Assembly (NCBI RefSeq): GCF_020171725.1 | Contig: NZ_JAIVAJ010000004.1 | Span: forward strand, 62,001-126,000 | Length of the DNA: 64,000 bases | Reading direction: 5' to 3' | From: Halobacillus litoralis | GTDB lineage: Bacteria > Bacillota > Bacilli > Bacillales > Halobacillaceae | Part shown: one piece after another, positions 7,273 to 18,997 of the stretch | Numbering within the stretch: position 1 is the stretch's first letter | Layout of the letters: each line of letters begins with the position of its first letter | Program-made: the position numbers and the translations under genes | Notes under the pieces: model-generated | Told to the model about the DNA's origin: nothing | What the model saw: the letters and a program-made list of their open reading frames with translations, nothing else | Databases searched by the model: none

Positions 7273-10089
7273 TTGGATAATCAATTCAACAATGTCACCG
7301 GTTTTTCTTCTGCGCAGAAGCGGAAGTGGAAAAAGTTCGGTGGATGGTTTGGCAAGTTCGCCATGATTTTGATCGTATTACTTATTTTAGTTTCGATATC
7401 CTTCGGCTGGTTTATTGATTACATTTGGATGGGGTCTGTCGGGTTCCAGGAATCCTTCATGACGATTCTGACAAGTAAGCTGATGCTCGGAGGCGTCGGA
7501 TTCATTTTGTTCTCGGTGTTCACCTATATCATGTTCGGGTGGATCAGGTCCGTTTATGTCGGATACTTCTCAGCTGAACAGCTGCCGGGATTCATCCATA
7601 ATAAAAAGCAGAGCCGCCTGATGCTGCTTGCGATCGCCCTGTTCGCAGGTCTGATCGGGAGTGCTCTCGTTCAGGGAGTAGGCTGGGAGCCGTGGCTGAA
7701 GTTCTTGAACTATGAACCGTTCGGCGTTACGGATCCGCACTTCGGACGCGACGTGTCGTTCTACATGTTCGTGCTTCCGTTCATTGAAATGGCCCTGTCG
7801 ATCGTTGTGGGTCTTGCGATCTTTTTCTTCGTGATGGAAGTCGCATTCTATTCCGTTTACAGCATGTACAGCAAGAGCCGCGGTGCGCAGGTTCATATGG
7901 GTGTGACGCTTGCGATCATCGGTGTCCTGCTTGCCGCGCAGCACGTTCTTGAGCCGTTCCATTCGCTTTTGACGAATCAGGTGAATGCGTTCCAGGATAG
8001 TGTCGTGCACGGGTTGAGTTATACGGATGCGGTCATTAACAATCCGGCATCGTATGTGATGGCGGGTGTCGCGCTTTTCGGGACGATCTGGATCATCGTT
8101 TCGTTGTTCCGAGGCAACTGGAAAGGCATGATTGCGCCGATCGTACTGTATATTGCAGTCGGAATCCTTGCGCAGGGAGCTTCTATGATTGTACAGAACT
8201 TCGTCGTGTCGCCGAGTGAATTCTCGCGTGAGCGTCCTTACTTAGAGGAAAACCTCAACATGACGAGGGTGGCTTATGGATTGGAAGATATTACGGAAGA
8301 CCAGCACCCGGGAGCTGACACGCTGAACCAGGCGATGGTCGAGCGAAACAGTGGAACGTTCGACAACGTCCGGATCAACGACAGTCGTCCGATTCTGGAT
8401 GTCTACAACCAGCTTCAGACGTTCCGTACGTATTATGAGTTCAATGATATCGATATCGACCGTTATATGATTGACGGAGAATATACGCAAGTGTTTCTTG
8501 GAGCACGTGAACTGAATACGTCTGACCTGCCGTCTCAGGCGCAGACGTGGGTGAACCAGAATCTTCGTTACACGCACGGATATGGTGTTGCGATGAGTAA
8601 TGTTCACGAAATCACGCCGCAGGGGCAGCCGGAATATATGGTGCAGAACCTTCCGCCACAAGGACAGCTTGAGATCAGCCGTCCGCAGGTGTATTTCGGG
8701 GAAGAAGACTATAATTCGGTCATCGTCGACAGTGGCGTCGAGGAGTTCGACTACCCTTCAGGTGATGAGAACGTATCCAACCGTTTCGAGGCGGACACAG
8801 GGATTAAGCTTTCCGGCTTGAACCGCGTCCTATTCGCACTGGATGAAGCGTCGTTCCGAATGTTCGTATCTGATCAAGTGACAGGAGACAGTCAGCTCTT
8901 GCAGACACGTAACATTATGGATCGTGTCCAGCGGATTGCGCCGTTCCTGACGTATGATGAAGATCCGTACATTTTCGTCCGCGATGATGGAACGATGGCA
9001 TGGATGATTGATGCGTATGTGACGGAGGAGAACTATCCATACTCTGAGCCGTACTCCGGCAATACCAGCTACATCCGAAACGCTGTCAAAGTCACCGTCG
9101 ACGCTTACACAGGGGAGACGACGTTCTACGCAGCAGAGCCGGATGAGCCGTTGATGCAGACGTATCAAAACATGTTCCCGGACTTATTTACAGCGGAGAT
9201 TCCGGATGATGTGAGAAGTCACTTCCGTTATCCGATCGACCTGTTCAAAGTCCAATCCCAGATGTATCAGACGTATCATATGACGAACCTTGAAGTGTTC
9301 TACAACCGTGAGGACTACTGGGAAATCCCGACGGAAAAATACTTCAACGAAGACATCACGATGGAGCCGTACTACGTGACGATGCGCCTTCCGGAAGCGG
9401 AGGAAGAGGAATTCGTTCTGATGACGCCGTTCACGCCGCGTAACCGTCAAAACATGATCGCCTGGATGGGCGTTCGAAACGACGGAGAGAATTACGGCGA
9501 TATGGTCGTCTACGAATTTCCGAAGCAGGAAACCGTCTACGGACCACAGCAGATCGAGAACCGGATCAACCAGGACAGCACCATTTCCCAGCAGTTGAAC
9601 CTCTGGTCACAGGGTGGATCCGAAGTCATTCGAGGAAACCTGCTCGTGATGCCGATCGAGGATACCGTCCTTTATGTAGAACCGATCTACATCAAGTCCT
9701 CGAACGCGACGTCACTGCCTGAAGTGAAGCAGGTCATCGTCGCCTATCAGAACCAGATTGTGATGGAGCCGACCTTCGACCGCGCGCTTGAAGTCCTCTT
9801 GTCCCGTATCGATCCGGAAGCGGAAACAGAAGCACCGACAGATGACGGTGTGGAAGAGACACCGGATACCGGCGGAGAAGTAGTGGAATCGAGTCAAGTG
9901 CTTCAGCAGCTTGCTGATCTGTTTGAGCAGTATGAACAGCAGATGGCAGAAGGCAACTACCAGGAAGCCGGTCGTATTATGGAAGAAATCCAAACGACGT
10001 TACAAGACTCACAAGTGCTGGAGCAGCAGCCAGCTGAACCTGCTCAACCTGATGCGGAAAACGCAGAGGCTGAGAGTGGGGGAGAATAA
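7273..10089 (+). CDS. UPF0182 family integral membrane protein
   Basis: This 938-residue protein of the UPF0182/COG1615 family has about seven membrane helices in the first 300 residues and a large extracytoplasmic region. That region contains the family-typical stretches SPSEFSRERPYLEENLNMTR, VRINDSRP and FTPRNRQNMIAWM. The last 80 residues are acidic and Glu/Gln-rich, likely a flexible tail. The start is TTG (7273) after GGGGGAGGT at ideal spacing. The biochemical role of the family is unknown. The gene is monocistronic with a strong terminator. Confidence 0.9.
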   Translation: MDNQFNNVTGFSSAQKRKWKKFGGWFGKFAMILIVLLILVSISFGWFIDYIWMGSVGFQESFMTILTSKLMLGGVGFILFSVFTYIMFGWIRSVYVGYFSAEQLPGFIHNKKQSRLMLLAIALFAGLIGSALVQGVGWEPWLKFLNYEPFGVTDPHFGRDVSFYMFVLPFIEMALSIVVGLAIFFFVMEVAFYSVYSMYSKSRGAQVHMGVTLAIIGVLLAAQHVLEPFHSLLTNQVNAFQDSVVHGLSYTDAVINNPASYVMAGVALFGTIWIIVSLFRGNWKGMIAPIVLYIAVGILAQGASMIVQNFVVSPSEFSRERPYLEENLNMTRVAYGLEDITEDQHPGADTLNQAMVERNSGTFDNVRINDSRPILDVYNQLQTFRTYYEFNDIDIDRYMIDGEYTQVFLGARELNTSDLPSQAQTWVNQNLRYTHGYGVAMSNVHEITPQGQPEYMVQNLPPQGQLEISRPQVYFGEEDYNSVIVDSGVEEFDYPSGDENVSNRFEADTGIKLSGLNRVLFALDEASFRMFVSDQVTGDSQLLQTRNIMDRVQRIAPFLTYDEDPYIFVRDDGTMAWMIDAYVTEENYPYSEPYSGNTSYIRNAVKVTVDAYTGETTFYAAEPDEPLMQTYQNMFPDLFTAEIPDDVRSHFRYPIDLFKVQSQMYQTYHMTNLEVFYNREDYWEIPTEKYFNEDITMEPYYVTMRLPEAEEEEFVLMTPFTPRNRQNMIAWMGVRNDGENYGDMVVYEFPKQETVYGPQQIENRINQDSTISQQLNLWSQGGSEVIRGNLLVMPIEDTVLYVEPIYIKSSNATSLPEVKQVIVAYQNQIVMEPTFDRALEVLLSRIDPEAETEAPTDDGVEETPDTGGEVVESSQVLQQLADLFEQYEQQMAEGNYQEAGRIMEEIQTTLQDSQVLEQQPAEPAQPDAENAEAESGGE

Positions 10090-10097
10090 ATGAGAGA

Positions 10098-10134
10098 GTA
10101 CCTGATCCTTGAGGGGGTCAGGTGCTTTTTTTTT
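10098..10134 (+). terminator. Intrinsic terminator after the UPF0182 gene
   Basis: An 11-bp stem (10098-10108 with 10115-10125, some G-U pairs) is followed by nine T. Confidence 0.85.
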
Positions 10135-10223
10135 ATAAAAAAGGAAAATTCCAGTCATTATGAAACTTGTGGTCGGGGCTGTCCGTACAGGAGAGAGAAA
10201 GTTTTGTGGAATGGAGGGGCTTT

Positions 10224-10655
10224 ATGTATGCGTTGAGACCGAGGGTGCTGATTTATTCTCTTATAGCGATAGCTTCAGTTGTGGCCAATATTTTAATGGA
10301 GGTCCTGTGGGATTCCCTCGTTTTGTACACGATCGTGCTATTGCTTGCTCTTCCTTTTGCGTGGATTCGGTTTTACTTTTCTATTGAGGACAATCATGTC
10401 TTGTATGTGGTGAAGTGGTTTGGGCGTGATGTGCTGACGAGACGGATCGGGCCGGAGGAGATGGAAGACGTGAGGTTCAAGCGTGTCGGCTGGTCGAGGA
10501 GAGCGGCGTTCATCAAGCGAAAGAAAGGCTTTACGATCCGGCTTGCTGTTTCTGAAGACACGGCATTGTATGAACGGCTTCTCGATTTCGCTGTGAAGCA
10601 TGATGTGGCGATTTCGAAGACGGAGGATTATAAGCGTTTGGAAAAATGGTATTAG
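10224..10655 (+). CDS. Small membrane protein with two TM helices and a soluble PH-like tail
   Basis: The 143-residue protein starts at the ATG preceded by GGAGGGGC; a further upstream ATG lacks a binding site. Two hydrophobic helices (about residues 10-30 and 33-50) form a hairpin. They are followed by about 90 residues of basic, beta-rich sequence (VKWFGRDVLTRRI, KRKKGFTIRLAV) that resembles the small membrane-linked bacterial PH-like domains. The family is not recognised with certainty and no function is assigned. It stands alone between two terminators. Confidence 0.6.
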   Translation: MYALRPRVLIYSLIAIASVVANILMEVLWDSLVLYTIVLLLALPFAWIRFYFSIEDNHVLYVVKWFGRDVLTRRIGPEEMEDVRFKRVGWSRRAAFIKRKKGFTIRLAVSEDTALYERLLDFAVKHDVAISKTEDYKRLEKWY

Positions 10656-10656
10656 A

Positions 10657-10696
10657 AAATGCCCTTTACAGTGGTGCTGTAAGGGGCATTTTTTTG
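10657..10696. terminator. Intrinsic terminator between convergent genes
   Basis: Stem AAATGCCCTTTACA (10657-10670) pairs with TGTAAGGGGCATTT (10678-10691) with one mismatch and a T-run on the right. It serves the + strand gene and probably the convergent diguanylate cyclase gene. Confidence 0.8.
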
Positions 10697-10697
10697 T

Positions 10698-11522
10698 TCA
10701 GGCGCGGGTGTAGGAGTATCCTGAATATTTCTTTGCGCGGTACATGGCGGAGTCGGCTGAATCTAATATGGTAGATAGGTTCTTTGCGTCTGACCGGAAT
10801 GACGTGACGCCGACGCTCATATCGATGTGAATCGACTGCCCTTCGAAGTTGCACGGGGTTTCCAAGGCTTGCTTGAAGGCGCGGCACAGTCTTGTGATAT
10901 CGTCCTGACCTTGCTCATCGCGCTGGATGACGATGAATTCGTCTCCGCCGTACCGGAAGAAGCCGTCGTCTTGAGTCAGGGTGGCGCCCACTGACCGTGC
11001 GAAGTGGCGCAGGACCTCGTCGCCCGCTGCATGACCGTACGTGTCGTTGATTTTTTTAAAACCGTCGAGGTCTAGGAAATACAGGTGGTAATGGGCTTCT
11101 TTTTTCTTAAGGTCGAGCATGAACTTCTGGAATGCGGATCGATTGGAGACACCGGTTAGCACGTCTGTCGATACGGCGGTCTGGGTTTCCTCGAGGGACG
11201 AGAGGGTCCGGTTCACGCTGCTTGAAAAAATGGACAGGTATCCGCTGCTCTTCAAATGCGAGCGCACGCTGAAATCTCCTTCTTCGATCGAACGGAAAAT
11301 GCGGTGGAAGTAGGACAGGATGGTGCGTGTGAAGAAGAAAAATAAGGCGAAATTGAGAAGACCGAGACAGACGCCTGCCAGAATGGAGCTTGCTGTGAAG
11401 AGCGTGAGCAGGTTGTCGGGAACGGGAATGAAGGCGGGAAGGGCCATGCTGAACACGATGCCGATGCCTGCTCCAAGGAGGATATATAGAAAAAACATAA
11501 TCGTTATATAGTTCAGTTGCAT
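10698..11522 (-). CDS. Membrane-bound GGDEF diguanylate cyclase
   Basis: The 274-residue protein has two N-terminal membrane helices (about residues 5-30 and 38-65), a short linker, and a GGDEF domain from about residue 115 to the end. The active-site loop reads YGGDEF, the intact signature for making cyclic di-GMP from two GTP, and the N-terminal LDLDGFKKINDTYGH nucleotide/metal motif is also complete. No RxxD inhibitory site precedes GGDEF, so classical product inhibition is unlikely. No sensory domain is seen beyond the membrane part. It lies downstream of katG on the same strand but behind a terminator, so it is probably expressed separately. Confidence 0.9.
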   Translation of the reverse strand: MQLNYITIMFFLYILLGAGIGIVFSMALPAFIPVPDNLLTLFTASSILAGVCLGLLNFALFFFFTRTILSYFHRIFRSIEEGDFSVRSHLKSSGYLSIFSSSVNRTLSSLEETQTAVSTDVLTGVSNRSAFQKFMLDLKKKEAHYHLYFLDLDGFKKINDTYGHAAGDEVLRHFARSVGATLTQDDGFFRYGGDEFIVIQRDEQGQDDITRLCRAFKQALETPCNFEGQSIHIDMSVGVTSFRSDAKNLSTILDSADSAMYRAKKYSGYSYTRA

Positions 11523-11640
11523 CGAATCACACCCCAGTTTACTGGTTTGTTTTTATTTCGACATATTTCGAGTGTTTGTTAAGTCTAAATATACGACTGG
11601 GGGCATGTTGTGTCAACTTTGGAGCTGGATTTTGTGTGCA

Positions 11641-11669
11641 AAAAAAGAAGCACCCGCTCGGGGTGCTTC
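11641..11669 (-). terminator. katG intrinsic terminator
   Basis: On the minus strand GAAGCACCC (11661-11669 complement) pairs with its partner at 11647-11655 and is followed by six T (11641-11646). Confidence 0.85.
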
Positions 11670-11681
11670 CGGGTCAATCCT

Positions 11682-13949
<2,268 letters not shown>

Positions 13950-13964
13950 TTATAATTATAATAA
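13950..13964 (-). promoter_or_regulatory. PerR box upstream of katG
   Basis: TTATAATTATAATAA matches the 7-1-7 Per box consensus TTATAATNATTATAA at 13 of 14 informative positions. It lies within an A/T-rich promoter region; a minus-strand TATAAT lies close by near 13932-13938. Its position agrees with PerR repression relieved by peroxide. Confidence 0.7.
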
Positions 13965-14166
13965 ATAAGCTCGGAAAATGGAAGTGAGAAGATGCTGGAG
14001 GGGATAAAATTTTTCTGAAATCATATGTACATACCCTTCAAACGCCTGTATGAAACAGGAAAATAGATCCTTCTTTTCTATAAGGAATAAGACATTCATA
14101 ACTGTTTAACTTTTCCAATAATAGTGATAGAGTGGTAACGAATGTAAATTTAAGGAGGTACATAGT

Positions 14167-16395
14167 ATGGTAAGAAATGTGAAGAGGACGAGTGCACTGA
14201 CGTTGTCGACACTGTTATCTCTCGGTGTGCTGGCTCCTGCGGTGAGCGCGGATACGACTGATCCGAACCAGCAGGACCAGGGGGCGAAGGTGGAAATTCT
14301 GTCCGCGGAGAAGATTGTTTCCAAGGATGAACTGATTGAAAGGTTCAGAGAATTTTTCCCGGATCGATTTGATTTTGTGACGGAGAAGGACTTCCATCTG
14401 AGTCCAGGGCATCGCTATCCTGATCAGGAGCAAACCCGCTATTCGCTTGACTTTCATACAACTGTTGAGGGTCAAAGTGTTTATGGCGGAATGACGTTTG
14501 TGGGGGAGGACTTGGAAATCGAGCGTTTCCATTCTGAACCGTTGAACGAAGCGGCAGCGCTGTTCCCGGCTGAAGTCTCGAAAGAGGAAGCGCGGGAGCT
14601 TGCGACGTCCTTCATCGAGGAGAAGCTCGATGTAGAGGGTTATGAGCTGGACCCAGAGGAAATGCTGTATCCGTCCATGAATAACGATACGTTGACGGAA
14701 CCGATCCGCTATAGTTTTTCTTATGTGAAAACGAAAGATGATGTACCTGTGACGAACAAGCGGATTCGAGTTGAAGTGCTTGGGAACGGGGAGATCGTCC
14801 AGTTCCAAGTGCCGAGAGAAGTCGAGGAGAAGCCGTCGTTTCCGGATGTAAGCAAGGCGCTGTCTGAATCTGAGATTACTGAAAAAATCAAAGAGAGCCT
14901 GGCACTCGATCTTCGCTACAACGTTTTTACAGATTATGAGGCGGGCGAAACGACGACGAAACTCGTCTATCAATCTACGAAAGGTTACCGTGGTTTAGAT
15001 GCGATTTCCGGTGAATGGGAAGGCAGCGATGAAGATGCTGTGAAGGATGAAATCGAATACATCTCTGATGAGGCGTTGGAGCCTGTGTCCAGTGATTTCA
15101 CGGAAGAAGAAGCGAGAAAACGGGCGAAGGAACTTGTAGCTGTAGATTCCGATGAGATTTCACTCGCGATTAATTCCTATGATCAACGTAAGAATGAATT
15201 CGGAAAAGATGTCATCAGCATCCATTATATGTACGAGTTCAAGAACGGGGGCTCCGGCACGACGCTTGAGTTCGATGCCGACACGGGAGCGGTCTTGCAG
15301 TATCACGATATGAAACGGGATGTACTGGAGCGGACTGGACAAAAAGAAGAGACCGAGAAAGAACTTTCCAAGGAAGAAGCCGTGGACAAAGCGGTGGAGT
15401 ACTTGAAAGAATATTCTCCTTCCTATCTTGATGATTATGCCCTTCCGATGGATGAAATTTCGTATCAGAAGGACCGTAACGTGTACCATATCACGTTCCC
15501 GCGTGTCGTGAATGGGCTGCTTGTGGATGGCGATCAAATTTCGGTTTCTGTCTATGGAGATGGTGGGCTGCAGGGGCTGAACATCAGAGGAGTCCAAGTA
15601 GACGAGTGGCCATCTAAGGAAGACGTCATTTCGAAAGAAGAAGCGCTTGAAACGTATAAAGAGAACTTGAACGTCGACCTTCGTTACGTGTTGGACCAGG
15701 AATCAGAAGGAGCCGAGTATGACCTGCTGTACTTCCCAGAGTACACGGAGAAAAAGGCCGCCTTCATGAATGCGAAAACAGGGAAATGGGAGCAGCGCTT
15801 CGGGAATGAAGGGGCGGACGTGACCGTGTCCCACCCGACCGCTGAACAGGAGCTGAACTTCCTGATCCAGAACGGCATCTTGAAGGTGGAAGATGCGGAA
15901 GCATTCGATGCCGATCAAGCCGTGACCAAAGGACAAGCTCTGGAGGTCATCATGAAGTCGTTGACCCGTTTCTATCAGGGCCACATTCCTGAGGACCGCG
16001 AGATGCCACAGGCGTTTGAAAACATTACGCCGGACCACCCGCTCTATCAAGTCGTCGAACGTGCGGTGCAACTTGGTGTCATAGATGGTGAAAAAGAGAC
16101 GTTCGATGTCGATGGTGCATTGACGAGAGAACAGCTTGCCGTCTGGTACGTGCGTGCGCTCGGCCTGGATAAAGCAGCAGCATTCAGTGACATCTATGAG
16201 CTTGATTTCAAAGATGTTTCTGACATCGATGAGGAGCATGTCGGTCATGTTGCGCTGGCGGATGCGCTAGAGATTTTGCCGGCGACGGACGAACAGTTCA
16301 ACCCGGATGATGATGTGACATACGCAGAGCTTGCGGTGTCGAACATCCGTCTTGCTCATGAAGCCTATGACAAAGAATTCCGATATCGTTATTAA
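14167..16395 (+). CDS. Secreted YcdB/YcdC-like protein with C-terminal SLH domains (paralogue 1)
   Basis: The 742-residue protein has a Sec signal peptide cleaved near AVSA-DTT (about residue 29). The next 540 residues are acidic repeats of the YcdB/YcdC type with PepSY-like units (for example SKEEARELATSFIEEKL and LEFDADTGAVLQYHD). From about residue 565 there are three S-layer homology-like repeats (AEQELNFLIQNGIL, then HPLYQVVERAVQLGVI, then HVGHVALADALEIL), which should bind the cell-wall polymer. The ATG follows TAAGGAGGTAC. A highly similar paralogue follows immediately. Function is unknown; the layout suggests a wall-attached protein with a peptidase-inhibitor-like repeat region. Confidence 0.8.
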   Translation: MVRNVKRTSALTLSTLLSLGVLAPAVSADTTDPNQQDQGAKVEILSAEKIVSKDELIERFREFFPDRFDFVTEKDFHLSPGHRYPDQEQTRYSLDFHTTVEGQSVYGGMTFVGEDLEIERFHSEPLNEAAALFPAEVSKEEARELATSFIEEKLDVEGYELDPEEMLYPSMNNDTLTEPIRYSFSYVKTKDDVPVTNKRIRVEVLGNGEIVQFQVPREVEEKPSFPDVSKALSESEITEKIKESLALDLRYNVFTDYEAGETTTKLVYQSTKGYRGLDAISGEWEGSDEDAVKDEIEYISDEALEPVSSDFTEEEARKRAKELVAVDSDEISLAINSYDQRKNEFGKDVISIHYMYEFKNGGSGTTLEFDADTGAVLQYHDMKRDVLERTGQKEETEKELSKEEAVDKAVEYLKEYSPSYLDDYALPMDEISYQKDRNVYHITFPRVVNGLLVDGDQISVSVYGDGGLQGLNIRGVQVDEWPSKEDVISKEEALETYKENLNVDLRYVLDQESEGAEYDLLYFPEYTEKKAAFMNAKTGKWEQRFGNEGADVTVSHPTAEQELNFLIQNGILKVEDAEAFDADQAVTKGQALEVIMKSLTRFYQGHIPEDREMPQAFENITPDHPLYQVVERAVQLGVIDGEKETFDVDGALTREQLAVWYVRALGLDKAAAFSDIYELDFKDVSDIDEEHVGHVALADALEILPATDEQFNPDDDVTYAELAVSNIRLAHEAYDKEFRYRY

Positions 16396-16400
16396 GGTAC

Positions 16401-16430
16401 AAGCCGGGGGTTTTTCCTCCGGTTTTTTTC
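16401..16430 (+). terminator. Terminator between the two YcdB/SLH paralogues
   Basis: Stem AAGCCGGGGG (16401-16410) pairs with CCTCCGGTTT (16416-16425) with wobble pairs and ends in a T-run, implying that paralogue 2 has its own promoter. Confidence 0.7.
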
Positions 16431-16510
16431 TGTACAAGGATAAGTTGTTCAATTTTTCCATAATTAGTGTTAAGGTGGTACTGATTGAAATTTTTACAGG
16501 GGGTAGAGAT

Positions 16511-18727
16511 ATGAAGTATGTGAAAAGAACAGGAGTGGTGACGTTATCGACGCTCCTCTCGTTAGGCGTGCTTGTGCCGGGCGTGAGTGCCGAGACGTCT
16601 GAGGGAGAGAAGCAGGAGGATGTGAAGATTGAGATTCTGTCTGCTGAGAAGGACGTAACGAAGGAAGACTTGGTCGAGCGTTTCAAAGAGATGTTCCCGG
16701 AGCGTTATGAGACGTTCAAGGATGCGGAGTTCCGCCTAGAGGGCAGGCATTTGTACCCTGAAGAGGATGTCGTCCGTTATGGTCTTGACTTCAACAAGCA
16801 AGTCGATGGAGACTTTCTTCATGGATCGATCAGCTTCGTAGGGGAAGAGTTGAAGATCGATCATTTCTATTATCAGCCACCGAAGGAATCTCACGTATTA
16901 TTCCCGGAAGCGATCTCGAAGAAAGAAGCAGAAGAGGCCGCTATCGAGTTTCTTGAGGAGAAGCTTGGGGAAAGTGGATATGAGCTGGAAGATGAGCAGA
17001 ACTATTATCCATACCGCAACCAGGCCCTGACAGAGCCGGTCCGGTATAATTTTTCTTTTAACAAAATGAAGGATGATGTGCCTGTCTCCGATCAGTACGT
17101 TCACATAGAAGTGATTGGGAACGGTGAAGTCGTCCAGTTCTCCCGTCGCGCAGCTCAACAAGGAACGCCTACATATGATGACGTGAGTAAAGTGCTTTCT
17201 GAAGAAGAGGTAGTAAATCAAATCAAAGAAAATTTGAAGCTTGGTCTGCGTTATGACATTCAACGTGACCAGGAAACAGGTGAAAGAAGCGCGAAGCTTG
17301 TCTACCAATCTACTATGGATATCCGCGGTGTCGATGCGATTTCAGGAGATTGGAAGAAGAACGATGAGTTCGTCGAAGAGCTGCCTGAAGAAAAAGAAAT
17401 CACGATGGTTGTCGATGAGCCATTGGAACCTACTGCGGAAGACTTTTCAAAAGAAGCGGCGAAAGAACAGGCACAGGAGCTGCTTGCTGTCGATTCTGAA
17501 GACATCGAGCTGGTCATTGAATCTGTACGTGAGCACGAGCGTGATGGAGAGAAGATCTATGACGTCCGTTATATGTATCAGTATGATCGCGGTGGACGCG
17601 GTACGAGCATTGAGTTTGATGCCGAAACGGGTGACCTGCGCTCTTACCGTGATGTGAAGCATGACCTTCCGATGGACAGGGAAGAAACAGACGAAGAGAT
17701 CACTTCTGAAGAAGCCGTTGAGAAAGCGGTCGGTTATTTGAAGGAGTATGCTCCGTCCATGCTGCACCAGTATGCGATGCCCGTCGAAGGACCTTTCTTG
17801 GAAGACTTTGATGAAGCCTACCATGTCTCCTTCCCGCGAGTGAAAAACGGGGTATTGGTAAGCGGGGATTCCATGAGTGTGAGAGTCGCAAAAGACGGTT
17901 CGCTTGTTCATCTGGATGCCCGAACGGTCAAGTTGGAAGAATGGCCGTCACTAGAGGATGTTGTGCCGAAAGAAGAGGCGAAAGAATCCTTCATTGATGA
18001 ATTGATGGTTGAACTGAGCTACGTGCAGGACCGCAGCACAGAAGACAATCATTACGACCTTCTGTATCGCCCGTTCTATCATGAAGAAGTGGGGAGCTAC
18101 TTCGATGCGAAGGACGGCGAATGGAAGAACGAACGTCCTCAGGAAAAAGAGCAGCAGACGACCATCAGTCACCCGTGGGCTGAAAAAGAGTTGAACTACT
18201 TGATCGGTGCGGACATTCTGAACGTCGAAGACCCGGAAACCTTTGATGCAGACTCTGCCATTACAAAAGGACAAGGGATCGAGGTCATCATGAAATCGCT
18301 GACTCATTTCTATAATGACCATTATCCGGAAGAGCGCAAAATGCCGAAGACGTTTGATAATATCGGTGCGGATCATCCCCTTTACGAAATCGTGGAACGC
18401 GCAGCGGAAATGGGGGTTCTGACGGAAGAAAATGATTCGTTCCCTCTCGATGAAAAGCTGACGCGTGAAGAGCTTGCGGTTTGGTATGTGCGCGCCTTGA
18501 ACCTTGACCGCGCCGCTGAATACAGTGACATCTACGACCTGGATTTCAAAGATGCGTCTGAAGTAGAGGCTGAAAATGTCGGGTACGTCGCACTCGCTGA
18601 TGCCCTTGGATTGCTTCAGGGCAACCACAACCAGTTCAATCCTGATGGTGAAGTGACCTTTGCACAGCTTGCGGTGTCCAACATCCGCCTTGCTAAGCAG
18701 GCGTATGAAGAGGATCTCCGCTACTAA
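16511..18727 (+). CDS. Secreted YcdB/YcdC-like protein with C-terminal SLH domains (paralogue 2)
   Basis: This 738-residue protein has the same layout as its upstream neighbour: signal peptide ending near GVSA-ET (about residue 27), a long acidic YcdB/PepSY-like repeat region, and three C-terminal SLH-like repeats from about residue 560. The ATG at 16511 follows GGGGGTAGAGAT; the frame is open further upstream but those starts lie across the terminator. The two proteins match along their entire length, so this is a tandem duplication. Conservation looks strongest in the signal peptide and SLH parts. The gene runs close to a small membrane protein gene (23-bp gap), which probably shares its transcript. 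Confidence 0.8.
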   Translation: MKYVKRTGVVTLSTLLSLGVLVPGVSAETSEGEKQEDVKIEILSAEKDVTKEDLVERFKEMFPERYETFKDAEFRLEGRHLYPEEDVVRYGLDFNKQVDGDFLHGSISFVGEELKIDHFYYQPPKESHVLFPEAISKKEAEEAAIEFLEEKLGESGYELEDEQNYYPYRNQALTEPVRYNFSFNKMKDDVPVSDQYVHIEVIGNGEVVQFSRRAAQQGTPTYDDVSKVLSEEEVVNQIKENLKLGLRYDIQRDQETGERSAKLVYQSTMDIRGVDAISGDWKKNDEFVEELPEEKEITMVVDEPLEPTAEDFSKEAAKEQAQELLAVDSEDIELVIESVREHERDGEKIYDVRYMYQYDRGGRGTSIEFDAETGDLRSYRDVKHDLPMDREETDEEITSEEAVEKAVGYLKEYAPSMLHQYAMPVEGPFLEDFDEAYHVSFPRVKNGVLVSGDSMSVRVAKDGSLVHLDARTVKLEEWPSLEDVVPKEEAKESFIDELMVELSYVQDRSTEDNHYDLLYRPFYHEEVGSYFDAKDGEWKNERPQEKEQQTTISHPWAEKELNYLIGADILNVEDPETFDADSAITKGQGIEVIMKSLTHFYNDHYPEERKMPKTFDNIGADHPLYEIVERAAEMGVLTEENDSFPLDEKLTREELAVWYVRALNLDRAAEYSDIYDLDFKDASEVEAENVGYVALADALGLLQGNHNQFNPDGEVTFAQLAVSNIRLAKQAYEEDLRY

Positions 18728-18750
18728 TCTTTTTTACAGGAGGCGTCCGT

Positions 18751-18942
18751 ATGAGTCGGGATCACGAAACGCCTGAGGAAAAAAGAGAGAAACTGAGACA
18801 GAAAGAATTGAAGAATCCATCAAGCAGTGGGCATAGCAGCAATCTAGCGGACTTGGTCGGTGGTCTGGACTGGAAAGGGACGGTGCTCCTGATCCTCGTC
18901 TTGATTGCCGGGTTCATAGTCTATGCGTTATTCCTCCGCTGA
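18751..18942 (+). CDS. DUF6366-like small membrane protein
   Basis: The 63-residue protein has a charged N-terminal segment (ETPEEKREKLRQKELKN), a linker, the conserved-looking NLADLVGGLDWKG stretch, and one C-terminal membrane helix (about residues 43-62). This pattern is that of the DUF6366 family of Bacilli, whose function is unknown. The ATG follows AGGAGGCGTCC at good spacing. It is 23 bp downstream of the second SLH protein with no terminator between them, and it ends before a clear hairpin. Confidence 0.75.
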   Translation: MSRDHETPEEKREKLRQKELKNPSSSGHSSNLADLVGGLDWKGTVLLILVLIAGFIVYALFLR

Positions 18943-18953
18943 TGGAATCGGAA

Positions 18954-18985
18954 CAGAACTTCCTTTGAGGGAGTTCTGTTTTTTT
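18954..18985 (+). terminator. Intrinsic terminator after the DUF6366-like gene
   Basis: CAGAACT (18954-18960) pairs with AGTTCTG (18972-18978), with extra partial pairing inside, followed by seven T. Confidence 0.8.
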
Positions 18986-18997
18986 ATTTAGCTTGAT

